Translations under genes and position numbers: made by a program
NCBI GenBank assembly: GCA_014526335.1
Contig: JACTAT010000036.1
Location: 744,001-808,000 of the forward strand
Reading direction: 5' to 3'
DNA length: 64,000 bases
From: Chrysaora quinquecirrha
Lineage: Eukaryota; Cnidaria; Scyphozoa; Semaeostomeae; Pelagiidae
Shown here: positions 34,301 through 43,879 of the stretch, piece after piece
Layout: every line of letters starts with the position of its first letter
Numbering within the stretch: position 1 is the first letter of the stretch
The notes under the pieces: generated by a model
What the model was told of the DNA's origin: nothing
What the model saw: the letters and a program-made list of their open reading frames with translations, nothing else
Databases searched by the model: none

Positions 34301-37300
34301 AACTATGAAACATATTTGTCAAGCACTTGAACTTTTTATTTAATAATGTCTGAACGTTTGGCCACGTCACAAAACATTGCTTGACAGCAGAATTTACTGA
34401 GCAATCTTTTTGAAAAGTTCGAAAACATTTTTCGCTTGACGCAAACATATATGCTTGACGAACAATGTTTTACGAATTGGCTAAACCGTAAACATTTCGC
34501 TTGACAAGCAAATTTCAAATGTTTGACAAACAATATCTGACCGTTTGGCTAGAGCCTAAGTTGCACTGCAGGAGATTTGCGAGAGGGTAGTTGTTAAGGC
34601 AGAATGATCAGGCATTTGAGTAGTTAGTGGCAGATATGGTCTATCCAAGTTTGTGTTAAATTATAGGCTAAATTATAGATTATATGTCCTCTTGATTAAT
34701 GAAGGTTGTTGCTTGAAAGGCTTTGCTTGGGCAAACGGTGTATCAAATGGGTTGCAGAACACTAGACCTCTTCTTGTACGTTAAGCTAGGTCCTTGCACC
34801 ATTCAGCTTCTAATAAGATAGATTAGGTACTAGAATGAAGGTGAACCAAAGGGAAAGTGAGGCTCATTTATTATGAAAGAAATATTCAATTTTTCAAAAA
34901 AACATAACTTGAACTCAAACTATATACAATGTCCAAAACTCAAAGGAAAGATACATTTGCCACATAAAAGTAGCTACCTTTTTTCGTTCGACAGTTTTCT
35001 CAGCACATGGCCCATTTCAGAAACCAACCTACTGACTCGCTGAAAATTCTTGCTTTTGAGGAGGCTAAACTTTTCAGCTCTGTAAGTTTCAGTTTGGAAG
35101 TAAATCTCTTGCTTCAAAAAGCACTGTAATCGTCTGTCAGTTAAGCCTTTTCACTGAAGAATCAAGACACACAAACCTAAGAAATTATTATATACTTTCA
35201 CGATGTCCACTCGATCTGTTCATTATAACTAAAACATCAAGCATGCAGTTTTATGCTGCTGACTGTTAGAAGTCAGAGGCCGTTCTAATATCTGGATGAT
35301 CTTTCTTGCCTCTAGGTGTTGTTTTCCCGTTGAAGCTCGTGCTCCATGGCAGTCATCAGCCCGATTAAGGTGACACTACCTTTCTCAACGGCAAACTCTT
35401 TCAATGCAGCGGTATGAAGTAATGCGTCCTTAATGGTATTGATCTTCAGCTTTTCGTTATGTTGTTTCGCGTTGGCATCTTGCGTGTTTGTCGGGGCATT
35501 GATTGGCATCGGCACTGCATGTCTCGGAGGGGCTATAATGGGGCATGGCCTATCAAACATGCTGTATGGTTGAGTCATCTGAATCTGTGGATCGTGATGC
35601 CCGATCAAATTCATATGAGGCTCATTATCATCACCATTCTGTTGATTAGGGGTGTCCTCCAAGCTGACTCCTCTCCATGATGCTCATCCTTTGGGGTGCA
35701 ATTCCCGTTTATCTGCACCATCGTTACACCCTCGTGTGTATAGAAGTCTTTATTAAGATTTTTGTCGTTGTTTTTCCGTGGCAAATCAAAACGACGTTTG
35801 AATTTTTCCAGCCATCCATTGGAAGCTTTGAACACGTTTTCCAATCCGAACTCTCTTGTTAAACTCATCGCTTTCGCCTGTATCATTGGTCCGGTGATTG
35901 CCTGATCAGATAATTCAGTTTGTTGCTTATACCATTCCAGCACTCTTTCGTTCAGCTCTTCGAATGAATTTCGTCCTAATTTGGCTCTCTTTCTCCATGA
36001 TTCAAACCCTTCTCTGTAATATCCTAGTATCTCCTCTTTTCTCTTCAGCAGACACTGTACTTGTGTTTTCGATATCCCAAACTGTTTTGCGAGTTGCCTT
36101 TGACTGCGGCCTGTAGATGCAGCTTCAATGACCTTCACTTTGTCAGAAATACAGAGTTCTACTCTCTTCATCGGGGCTTTAGGACCTTGATTTGCACTAC
36201 TACCCCCCGGCTTCATATTTTTCATTTTATTTTCTGATGTCAAAACCATTGAGAATGACTGTTCCTGGCCTTCAACCACGGGTGATACCAGGGGGGACAC
36301 TGGTGAAATCATCGTGCCTTCAGCTTCATTTCGACCTAACTCCGTTGGTTGGCGTATTTCACTCATTTCAATGGTTACTATATCATTCTCCGGTCCATAG
36401 TTCTCATGGTTTGATTCTGCATCCTCCATTTTCGACCTGTTGTTACAAAGATGTCCAAATCCACAATCACTTTCCTTTGAAAATATCGACCATGTGCGAT
36501 CTGTCTGACCTCTAAGATTTCTTTAGGCCTTACTGGGCATATAATTTTCTAACCAAATGAGCTTTTTATCTTAAAAATCAAAAGTACGTGATATTTTATA
36601 GAGTAAACTAGAATTATTAACTAAATGATATTCCTACTGTCCTGAAATGGAAGCCACAAAATTTCGTGCTGAAACAATAAACTGGTCAGTTGGGTTTTTC
36701 GACGGGGGGGAGGGAGTGTAACCTCTAGTTCCTTCTCATCGCTGAATCTGATATAGGCCTATCTCAATTCTTATTTCTACATTTTATATCTTTTGACGTT
36801 CTTTCTATAGACCTAAAGGACCTATAGCCACGCTTTTCCAAAGTATAGACATGGGGGAGTAATTTTTTGATAGGTTTGAAACCCAAAGAGTAAGGAGTGT
36901 TGTTAGTATTATGCTCAGCCGACACAGCACAGACACCGCCAGACACCGACCACGAACCACCGCGGTGAAGTACTTAAAAGTTTACTAAACCACCGGTCAC
37001 TGTTATTTCTAATTACAGTATTTTCCATATTACATAGAGGTATGAAACCTGAAGTTTCTTCTGTAGTTTCGACGGAATATTGATCATTAAATTTTCCTAA
37101 CTTCTGAGACTGAGTTTCATTACAAAAACCTCTAATAACCAGCAACCCCCCGGTCTGACTTTCAGACGATATTGAATAGGCGATGGTTTTCTTTTGTGTG
37201 GTCACATTTGGTTGGCAGGTGGTCGCTTAGGAATGCTTTTGTTATTCAAATGATTTCTAATCTTGTTTACCATGTGGTCGAGATAACATGTGACCAGGTC

Positions 37301-37684
37301 AAATCACGTGGTATGCAGGTCACATGAGAAGACATTTTCTTCACGTGGTCTCAAATGCTCTCTGACAAATGCTTCGGTGTCCAAGTATAGTAAAGCATCT
37401 TGTTGCTTTATCTTTTCTAGAGTATGTTTTGACCGACCAAAAAACTTTTCTGAAAACTGAAAACTTGCTAATAATTTAAGATAATCAAGATAACAACCAG
37501 ATAGCAACTAGTTTCACTCAATAAGTTGACTTCCTGGGAGAGATGGGAGGAATATTTCCCTTTTCGACCAGGATAATTGTTTAGTTGGTTTCTCAGAGGT
37601 AATTCCGTTGGTGAGTTAGTTATTTTCTCGTTTTGTAGTTGATGTACTAGTGTATATAATCAGTTAGTCAATGAGCTGATTTGC

Positions 37685-37751
<67 letters not shown>

Positions 37752-37830
37752 ATAGATAGGTAGATTGTTAGTTAGTTAGTTAATTTGTTAGTTAGATAGG
37801 TAGATTGTTACTTAGTTAGTTAGTTAATTT

Positions 37831-37863
<33 letters not shown>

Positions 37864-37872
37864 ATAGACAGG

Positions 37873-37903
<31 letters not shown>

Positions 37904-38007
37904 ATAGGTAGATTGTTAGTTAGTTAGTTAATTTGTTAGTTAGTTAGTTAGTTAGTTAGTTAGTAAGTTAGTTAGTTAGTTAGTTAGTTAGTTAGATAGA
38001 CAGGTAG

Positions 38008-38042
<35 letters not shown>

Positions 38043-38097
38043 GTTGGATAGTTAGTTAGTTAATTTGATAGTTAGTTAGTTTTTTTGTTATTTAGTA

Positions 38098-38139
<42 letters not shown>

Positions 38140-38166
38140 ATAGGTAGATACTTTGTTAGTTAGTTC

Positions 38167-38203
<37 letters not shown>

Positions 38204-38216
38204 ATAGGTAGATAGC

Positions 38217-38252
<36 letters not shown>

Positions 38253-38548
38253 AGTTAGTTAGTTAGTTAGTAAGCAAGTTACCTAGTTATTTAGTAGTTA
38301 TCTAGATAGTTAGTTAATTAGTTGGTTAGTTAATCAGTTAGTTGGTTAGTTGTCTAAGTGAGTTAGTTAGCATGATAGTTTGTTGGTTAGCTTGAGTCGC
38401 TTATAATGTTTATGACGTTTAATTATTTCTTGTTATCTCTACAGATGTTGCAAGCAATGATGCTGATACCGATTGTAAGAAGATTGCCATACAAACTCTT
38501 TTACTGATCAATTCAGTAATGAAGAATTTTACAAATGCTGAACAATGA
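22933..38548 (+). CDS. TELO2: TELO2 / Tel2, telomere length regulation protein (complete, 22 exons)
   Basis: Tel2 is the core of the TTT (TELO2-TTI1-TTI2) co-chaperone that, with HSP90 and R2TP, matures and stabilises PIKK kinases (ATM, ATR, mTOR, DNA-PK, SMG1). Exons: 22933-23294, 23847-24068, 24607-24692, 24952-25020, 25138-25285, 25383-25488, 26093-26164, 26793-26955, 27277-27335, 27478-27558, 28398-28462, 28585-28707, 29037-29131, 29291-29382, 30199-30315, 30927-30998, 31716-31889, 31997-32088, 33090-33189, 33347-33411, 34069-34184, 38445-38548. All phases agree and lengths sum to 2583 nt, 860 aa; human is about 837. Diagnostic blocks: IRKLGMIVAEEITRIVPHKG, PPVYLRDCISGLLSKDDPSR, NLRQRMDMLEVISAAAQELS, VEERIKSKTRIISHG, FFFPLLKDFD, TFDLLGEDSLVLGKFIHTLG and the final DVASNDADTDCKKIAIQTLL. 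A Ser/Glu/Asp-rich linker (exons 12-13, SELDSDDDLEPYPMDEEDDD) fits the site where vertebrate TELO2 is phosphorylated by CK2 to bind R2TP. No broken exon was found. Confidence 0.97.
24750..24945 (+). repeat. GAT/TGAT-rich simple repeat
   Basis: An imperfect run of GATTGTGAT, GATTATGAT and finally TTGATGATTGATGATGATG motifs in TELO2 intron 3. A similar ATC-rich tract lies at about 25675-25730 in intron 6. Confidence 0.85.
28190..28335. mobile_element. pogo/Tigger-like MITE with TA target duplication
   Basis: The left terminal repeat starts CAGTAAATCCCCGCATATAA and continues GAACC. The right end reverse-complements to CAGTAAATCCCCACATATAA then GAACC, 24 of 25 identical. TA dinucleotides flank both ends (28188-28189 and 28336-28337). 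Length is 146 bp with no coding capacity. Termini beginning CAGT with a TA duplication are typical of the Tc1/mariner superfamily, pogo/Tigger branch. It lies in TELO2 intron 10. Confidence 0.88.
30670..30750 (+). repeat. tRNA-like SINE head (degenerate)
   Basis: CTATAGCTCAGTGGAAACGT resembles a Pol III A-box, and GCAGTCCAGGTTCCTA about 50 nt later resembles a decayed B-box. It lies in TELO2 intron 15. Confidence 0.4.
31256..31402 (+). repeat. (TTTA)n microsatellite
   Basis: A nearly pure ATTT/TTTA tract of about 145 bp with occasional G substitutions in TELO2 intron 16. The 80-codon frame through it (Tyr-Leu-Phe-Ile repeats) is not a gene. Confidence 0.97.
32114..32383. repeat. MITE-like element, CAAACATTGTTTG family
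   Basis: It begins AGGCTCTTGCCAATCTATCA then AACATGGTTTGCCAAACATG, and ends GTTTGTCAAACCATGTTTGA then TTGTTTGGCCAGGGCCT. The two arms are reverse complements with scattered mismatches. It lies in TELO2 intron 18. Confidence 0.8.
32590..32687. repeat. short copy of the GTCGCGCGCGAC element
   Basis: CTACAAAGTTTCCGAGGTGG, AAACTGGGAGACACC, GTCGCGCGCGACATGTCTCC and TAGTTTAGCCAGGCC match the element at 5330-5611, but the copy is about 100 bp long and lacks the middle. Confidence 0.7.
33506..33782. repeat. MITE-like element, CAAACATTGTTTG family
   Basis: Begins AAGGCCTTTGTCGAGCGACC then AAACATTGTTTGTCATACAT, and ends AAAACAATGTTTGATTGTTT then AACCTGGGCC. It lies in TELO2 intron 20. Confidence 0.8.
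34289..34558. repeat. MITE-like element, CAAACATTGTTTG family
   Basis: Begins TAGGCCCTGGCCAAACTATG and ends GTTTGACAAACAATATCTGA then CCGTTTGGCTAGAGCCTA. Internal GGCCACGTCACAAAACATTG is the family's conserved mid-block. It is in the last TELO2 intron, 0.1 kb after exon 21. Confidence 0.8.
34867..34872 (-). terminator. candidate polyadenylation signal of the nested CENP-B-domain gene
   Basis: TTTATT on the plus strand gives AATAAA on the minus strand, about 440 nt after the stop at 35312. Confidence 0.35.
35312..36429 (-). CDS. CENP-B/pogo-type DNA-binding-domain protein nested in a TELO2 intron
   Basis: The start at 36429 opens a 272-codon frame. Residues 1-88 are acidic and Ser/Pro-rich. 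Residues 89-140 form a Psq-type helix-turn-helix (CISDKVKVIEAASTGRSQRQ then LAKQFGISKTQVQCLLKRKE). Residues 152-216 form a CENP-B-type second helix-turn-helix (FEELNERVLEWYKQQ, ending SNGWLEKFKRRFDL). This pair is the DNA-binding module of CENP-B, jerky and pogo/Tigger transposases. The DDE domain that should follow is absent. The first frame stops at 35611, while a second frame, open from about 35680 to the stop at 35312, encodes a Pro/Asn-rich part and then a helical end (TIKDALLHTAALKEFAVEKG). Joining them needs either a small indel or a 59-nt intron (GTGTAACG to GGAGAG, about 35673-35731). It is probably a domesticated transposase-derived DNA-binding protein; a decaying element is the alternative. 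Confidence 0.75.
36430..37680. other. non-coding part of the last TELO2 intron, upstream of the nested gene
   Basis: It would hold the promoter and 5' leader of the minus-strand gene. No convincing exon was found on either strand. A run of G (about 36703-36709) and short frames of 60-96 codons have no recognisable content. Confidence 0.4.
37681..38370 (+). repeat. (GTTA)n / (TTAG)n tetranucleotide array
   Basis: About 690 bp of TTAG repeats, interrupted by a recurring GATAGGTAGATTG or GATAGACAGGTAG insert roughly every 70-110 bp. This gives a secondary periodicity. It ends about 75 bp before the last TELO2 exon. It is tetranucleotide, not the TTAGGG or TTAGG telomere repeat. Confidence 0.95.
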
Positions 38549-39120
38549 TAAGTACGTAACAGCAATACCATTTTATTCCCAATCTTTAAGCGCATTATTC
38601 GGTCACTTAGAGAAGTTAGAAAGCCAACCTGCTTTGTTTCTTGGCAAATTGGCCTTACCTTGGTCATCTGGCCTCACATAATCAGACCCTAATATAATAA
38701 GGCCCTTCCCGTTTAGGACAGCCTTTTTTTGGTATAGGAACCATTATAGGAACCCTTTTACTGGCAATTTACTGTTTTAAGAATTCGGAGACTCTGTTAA
38801 ATACCAAAAATTAGCAAAAAAATAAGCTACGCCATAAAATTGCTACTTTTAAGTCTTTAGTTATGTCGACTCTAGATGTGACACGATTTTATGTTTCTCT
38901 TTTCATAAATTTCATGAAGTTTTCTCTTTTCATTTTATGAGTTTATATGGACCTACCTGTGCTAAACAGCGTGTGATTGATCACTCTAAATGTTTTATCA
39001 GAAAGTATATCATATAACTATCAGATTAACTGAATATCGTGAATTATTATCACTGGACAATCAACCCTTCAATCTATTTCTTGCCTTTCTTCCTACAACT
39101 TTTACCTAGTACAACCAGTA

Positions 39121-42100
39121 TAGCCTTGCCTTTTTGGCCAAAATTGGCCGATTTTGAGGGTTTTTCTTTTGACCATTTTCTGGGCTAAATGGCTTTATTA
39201 TAGCCTTATGCAGGCATGGAAGTGGCTTATTTTATCCCTGGGAGGCTATTTTTAATGATTTTAGAGCCTTTTTAAATCCCTCGATTTTGGCCAATTTTGG
39301 GCAATTTTGTCCTTGCATAGCCTTGCCTTTTTGGCCAAAATTGGCCGATTTTGAGGGTTTTTATTTTGACCGTTTTCTTGGCTAAATAGCTTTATTATAG
39401 CCTTATGCAGGCATTGAAGTGGTTTATTTTATCTCTTGAAGGCTATTTTTAATGATTTTGGAGACTTTTGGAAACCCTCGATTTCGGCCAATTTTTGGCC
39501 ATTTTGCCTTAGTATAGCCTTGCCTTTTTGGCCAAAATTGGCCGATTTTGAGGGTTTTTCTTTTGACCATTTTCTGGGCTAAATGGCTTTATTATAGCCT
39601 TATGCAGGCATGGAAGTGGCTTATTTTATCCCTGGGAGGCTATTTTTAATGATTTTGGAGCCTTTTGGAAACCCTCGATTTCGGCCAATTTTTGGCCATT
39701 TTGCCTTAGTATAGCCTTGCCTTTTTGGCCAAATTTGGCCGATTTTGAGGGTTTTTCTTTTGACCATTTTCTGGGCTAAATAGCTTTATTATAGCTTGCA
39801 GGCATAGAAGTGGCTTATTTTATCCCTGGGAGGCTATTTTTAATGATTTTGGAGCCTTTTGGAAACCCTCGATTTCGGCTAATTTTTGGCCATTTTGCCT
39901 TAGTATAGCCTTGCCTTTTTGGCCAAAATTGGCCGATTTTGAGGGTTTTTCTTTTGACCATTTTCTGGGCTAAATAGCTTTATTATTTTATCCCTGGGAG
40001 GCTATTTTTAATGATTTTGGAGCCTTCTGGAAACCCTCGATTTCGGCCAATTTTTGGCCATTTTGCCTTAGTATAGCCTTGCCTTTTTGGCCAAAATTGG
40101 CCGATTTTGAGGGTTTTTATTTTGACCGTTTTCTTGGCTAAATAGCTTTATTATAGCCTTATGCAGGCATTGAAGTGGTTTATTTTATCCCTTGGAGGCT
40201 ATTTTTAATGATTTAGGAGACTTTTGGAAACCCTCGATTTCGACCAATTTTTGGCCATTTTGCCTTAGTATAGCCTTACCTTTTTGGCCAAAATTGGCCG
40301 ATTTTGAGGGTTTTTCTTTTCACCATTTTCTGGGCTAAATGGCTTTATTATAGCCTTATGCAAGCATAGATGTGGTTTATTTTATCCCTGGGAGGTTTTT
40401 TTTAATGATTTTGGAGCCTTTTGGAAACCCTCGATTTCGGCCAGTTTTTGGCCATTTTGCCTTAGTATAGCCTTGCCTTTTTGGCCAAAATTGGCCGATT
40501 TTGATGGTTTTTATTTTGACCATTTTATGGGCTAAATAGCTTTATTATAGCCTTATGCAGGCATGGAAGTAGCTTATTTTATCCCTGGGAGGCTATTTTT
40601 AATGATTTTGGAGCCTTTTGGAAACCCTCGATTTCGGCCAATTTCTGGCCATTTTACCTTAGTATAGCCTTGCCTTTTTGGCCAAAATTGGCCGATTTTG
40701 AGGGTTTTTCTTTTGACCATTTTCTGGGCTAAATGGCTTTATTATTTTATCCCTGGGAGGCTATTTTTAATGATTTTGGAGCCTTCTGGAAACCCTCGAT
40801 TTCGGCCAATTTTTGGCCATTTTGCCTTAGTATAGCCTTGCCTTTTTGGCCAAAATTGGCCGATTTTGAGGGTTTTTATTTTGACCGTTTTCTTGGCTAA
40901 ATAGCTTTATTATAGCCTTATGCAGGCATTGAAGTGGTTTATTTTATCCCTTGGAGGCTATTTTTAATGATTTTGGAGACTTTTGGAAACCCTCGATTTC
41001 GACCAATTTTTGGCCATTTTGCCTTAGTATAGCCTTACCTTTTTGGCCAAAATTGGCCGATTTTGAGGGTTTTTCTTTTGACCATTTTCTGGGCTAAATG
41101 GCTTTATTATTTTATCCCTGGGAGGCTATTTTTAATGATTTTGGAGCCTTCTGGAAACCCTCGATTTCGGCCAATTTTTGGCCATTTTGCCTTAGTATAG
41201 CCTTGCCTTTTTGGCCAAAATTGGCCGATTTTGATGGTTTTTATTTTGACCATTTTCTGGGCTAAATGGCTTTATTATAGCCTTATGCAGGCATGGAAGT
41301 GGCTTATTTTATCCCTGGGAGGCTATTTTAATGATTTTGGAGCCTTTTGGAAACCCTCGATTTCGGCCAATTTTTGGCCATTTTGCCTTAGTATAGCCTT
41401 GCCTTTTTGGCCAAAATTGGCCGATTTTGAGGGTTTTTCTTTTGACCATTTTCTGGGCTAAATAGCTTTATTATAGCCTTAGGCAGGCATGGAAGTGGCT
41501 TATTTTATCCCTGGGAGGCTATTTTTAATGATTTTGGAGCCTTTTGGAAACCCTCGATTTCGGCCAATTTTTTGGCCATTTTGCCTTAGTATAGCCTTGC
41601 CTTTTTGGCCAAAATTGGCCGATTTTTAGGGTTTTATTTTGATCGTGTTCTGGGCTATATAGTTTTATTATAGCCTTATGCAGTCATAGAAGTGGTTTAT
41701 TTTATCCCTTGGAGGCTATTTTTAATGATTTTGGAGACTTTTGGAAACCCTCGATTTCGGCCAATTTCTAGCCATTTTACCTTAGTATAGCCTTGCCTTT
41801 TTGGCCAAAATTGGCCGATTTTGAGGGTTTTTCTTTTGACCATTTTCTGGGCTAAATGGCTTTATTATTTTATCCCTGGGAGGCTATTTTTAATGATTTT
41901 GGAGCCTTCTGGAAACCCTCGATTTCGGCCAATTTTTGGCCATTTTGCCTTAGTATAGCCTTGCCTTTTTGGCCAAAATTGGCCGATTTTGAGGGTTTTT
42001 ATTTTGACCGTTTTCTTGGCTAAATAGCTTTATTATAGCCTTATGCAGGCATTGAAGTGGTTTATTTTATCCCTTCGAGGCTATTTTTTATGATTTTGGA

Positions 42101-42665
42101 GACTTTTGGAAACCCTCGATTTCGGCCAATTTTTGGCCATTTTGCCTTAGTATAGCCTTGCCTTTTTGGCCAAAATTGGCCGATTTTGAGGGTTTTTATT
42201 TTGACCGTTTTCTTGGCTAAATAGCTTTATTATAGCCTTATGCAGGCATTGAAGTGGTTTATTTTATCCCTTCGAGGCTATTTTTTATGATTTTGGAGGC
42301 TTTTGGAAACCCTCGATTTCGGCCAATTTTTGGCCATTTTGCCTTAGTATAGCCTTACCTTTTTGGCCAAAATTGGCCGATTTTGAGGGTTTTTATTTTG
42401 ACCGTTTTCTTGGCTAAATAGCTTTATTATAGCCTTATGCAGGCATTGAAGTGGTTTATTTTATCCCTTCGAGGCTATTTTTTATGATTTTGGAGACTTT
42501 TGGAAACCCTCGATTTCGGCCAATTTTTGGCCATTTTGCCTTAGTATAGCCTTACCTTTTTGGCCAAAATTGGCCGATTTTGAGGGTTTTTCTTTTGACC
42601 ATTTTCTGGGCTAAATGGCTTTATTATAGCCTTATGCAGGCATTGAAGTGGTTTATTTTTTCCAT
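39121..42665 (+). repeat. satellite array A, unit about 197 bp (with a 168-bp variant)
   Basis: About 18 complete units begin TATAGCCTTGCCTTTTTGGC, at about 39121, 39316, 39513, 39710, 39904, 40072, 40269, 40467, 40664, 40832, 41029, 41197, 41393, 41590, 41788, 41955, 42150, 42347 and a truncated last one at 42544. Each contains TTGGCCAAAATTGGCC (a near palindrome), GAGGCTATTTTTAATGATTT and AAACCCTCGATTTCGGCCA. Short units lack the block AGCCTTATGCAGGCATGGAA and its flanks. Two main types differ at CTTTTGACCATTTTCTGGGC versus ATTTTGACCGTTTTCTTGGC. It starts about 570 bp after the TELO2 stop. Open frames inside are repeat artefacts. Confidence 0.97.
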
Positions 42666-43879
42666 GAGAGTCTTGGGACACCATTTATTTTATGTTCTTC
42701 GTAGAAGGGTTCTGTCTTCAATTTCTTTGTTTGCAGCTGCATCGTTACTCTCTCATAGGATTTGAAATGCAGGAAGATACCCAGAATAATGTTGCTTTTC
42801 AAACATTCAGGAAAGGACGAAGTTTAAAGATATAATTTTTAAATGTTTCATTCTATTTTTTTCAGGATTTAGTTGATGTCTTTTTTATACTCTCGATCGA
42901 TGCTTTTTGTGGTGTAAAGAGGCAAGCAAGACAGTCACAAACATTTGATGCTGTTGTAGTATTTTTTATCGTTTTGGGACAAATTAAAGATTGTATCACT
43001 AACTAGCTAATTCGATTTCTTACTGATATTTATATATATATATATCTTTATTCCATATATATTAGTTTTATATATACTTGTATTTTTATACAGTAGATGT
43101 TTTTCATACATTAGTCAATGAATGCTTCATCTATTGAGTCCCAGTATGCGAATTTTGACGAAAACATAACAAATATTCATTTCTTCTGAGTCTAGACCTA
43201 TTACCTGAGTTATCGCTCATGAAACCGAGACTAGTAGCAAACCGAGATCGCTCAAACTACAGTTTGAACATCCAGCAGTTAAACTCAATAGCTATACAAC
43301 GACTCAAGTAATAAGTCTAGTCATGGTCCCTTTCTTCTGAGATCGTTATTCAGACTATCAAACATGTAATTCGTAAAAGGAGTGTCATCAAATTGACACT
43401 GTCATCTTTATGTAAGAAGATTTCTATTCTAGAACAGAATTTTTTTTAAATGAAGTTATATATGACAATCAGCCTAATCTTTTCTTATGTATTGCCTACC
43501 CTTCTAATTGTGATTGCCTCTAAGAAGTTCTGCACAAGTTAGACTTGCTATCTGTTCCCTGAAAAAGATTGAATGATAATCTGAGATATGTACTCTAATA
43601 ATTCTTTCCAAAGGCTACTCAGCCATATTGAGGACTGAATTATCGGAAAACTAAAAAAGATGAAAATGAATTTGGTATCACATGAAGGCACATAATAAAA
43701 GAATTAACACGCCATACTTAATTTGAGCGAAAAAGGAATTTCAGGACACTTTTTCTTTTGTTTTTACTTGTTAAAATTAAGGAAAAAAAGCCACAAGACG
43801 ATTTAGCAGAAAGAGAAAAACTTTTAAACCAAACGAAAGAGATAGAAGTGCTCATTCCAAAGATGCCTATTTTATTCCC
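42666..43879. other. spacer between the two satellite arrays
   Basis: AT-rich, with a short (TA)n tract at about 43030-43045 and an inverted-repeat element at 43191-43321. No exon was supported on either strand. Confidence 0.5.
43191..43321. repeat. second copy of the TTACCTGAGT inverted-repeat element
   Basis: The left end is TAGACCTATTACCTGAGTTA and the right end reverse-complements to TAGACTTATTACTTGAGTCG. Internal ATCGCTCATGAAACCGAGAC, CGAGATCGCTCAAACTACAG and CATCCAGCAGTTAAACTCAA are the reverse complement, with changes, of blocks in the copy at 5859-5980. Confidence 0.7.

Noticed and set aside
37681..38370. Interstitial telomere sequence
   Set aside because: The unit is TTAG (4 nt), not TTAGGG or TTAGG, and it carries microsatellite-type variants.
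39121..42665. CRISPR-like array
   Set aside because: Whole 197-bp units are repeated with no unique spacers, and the genome is eukaryotic.
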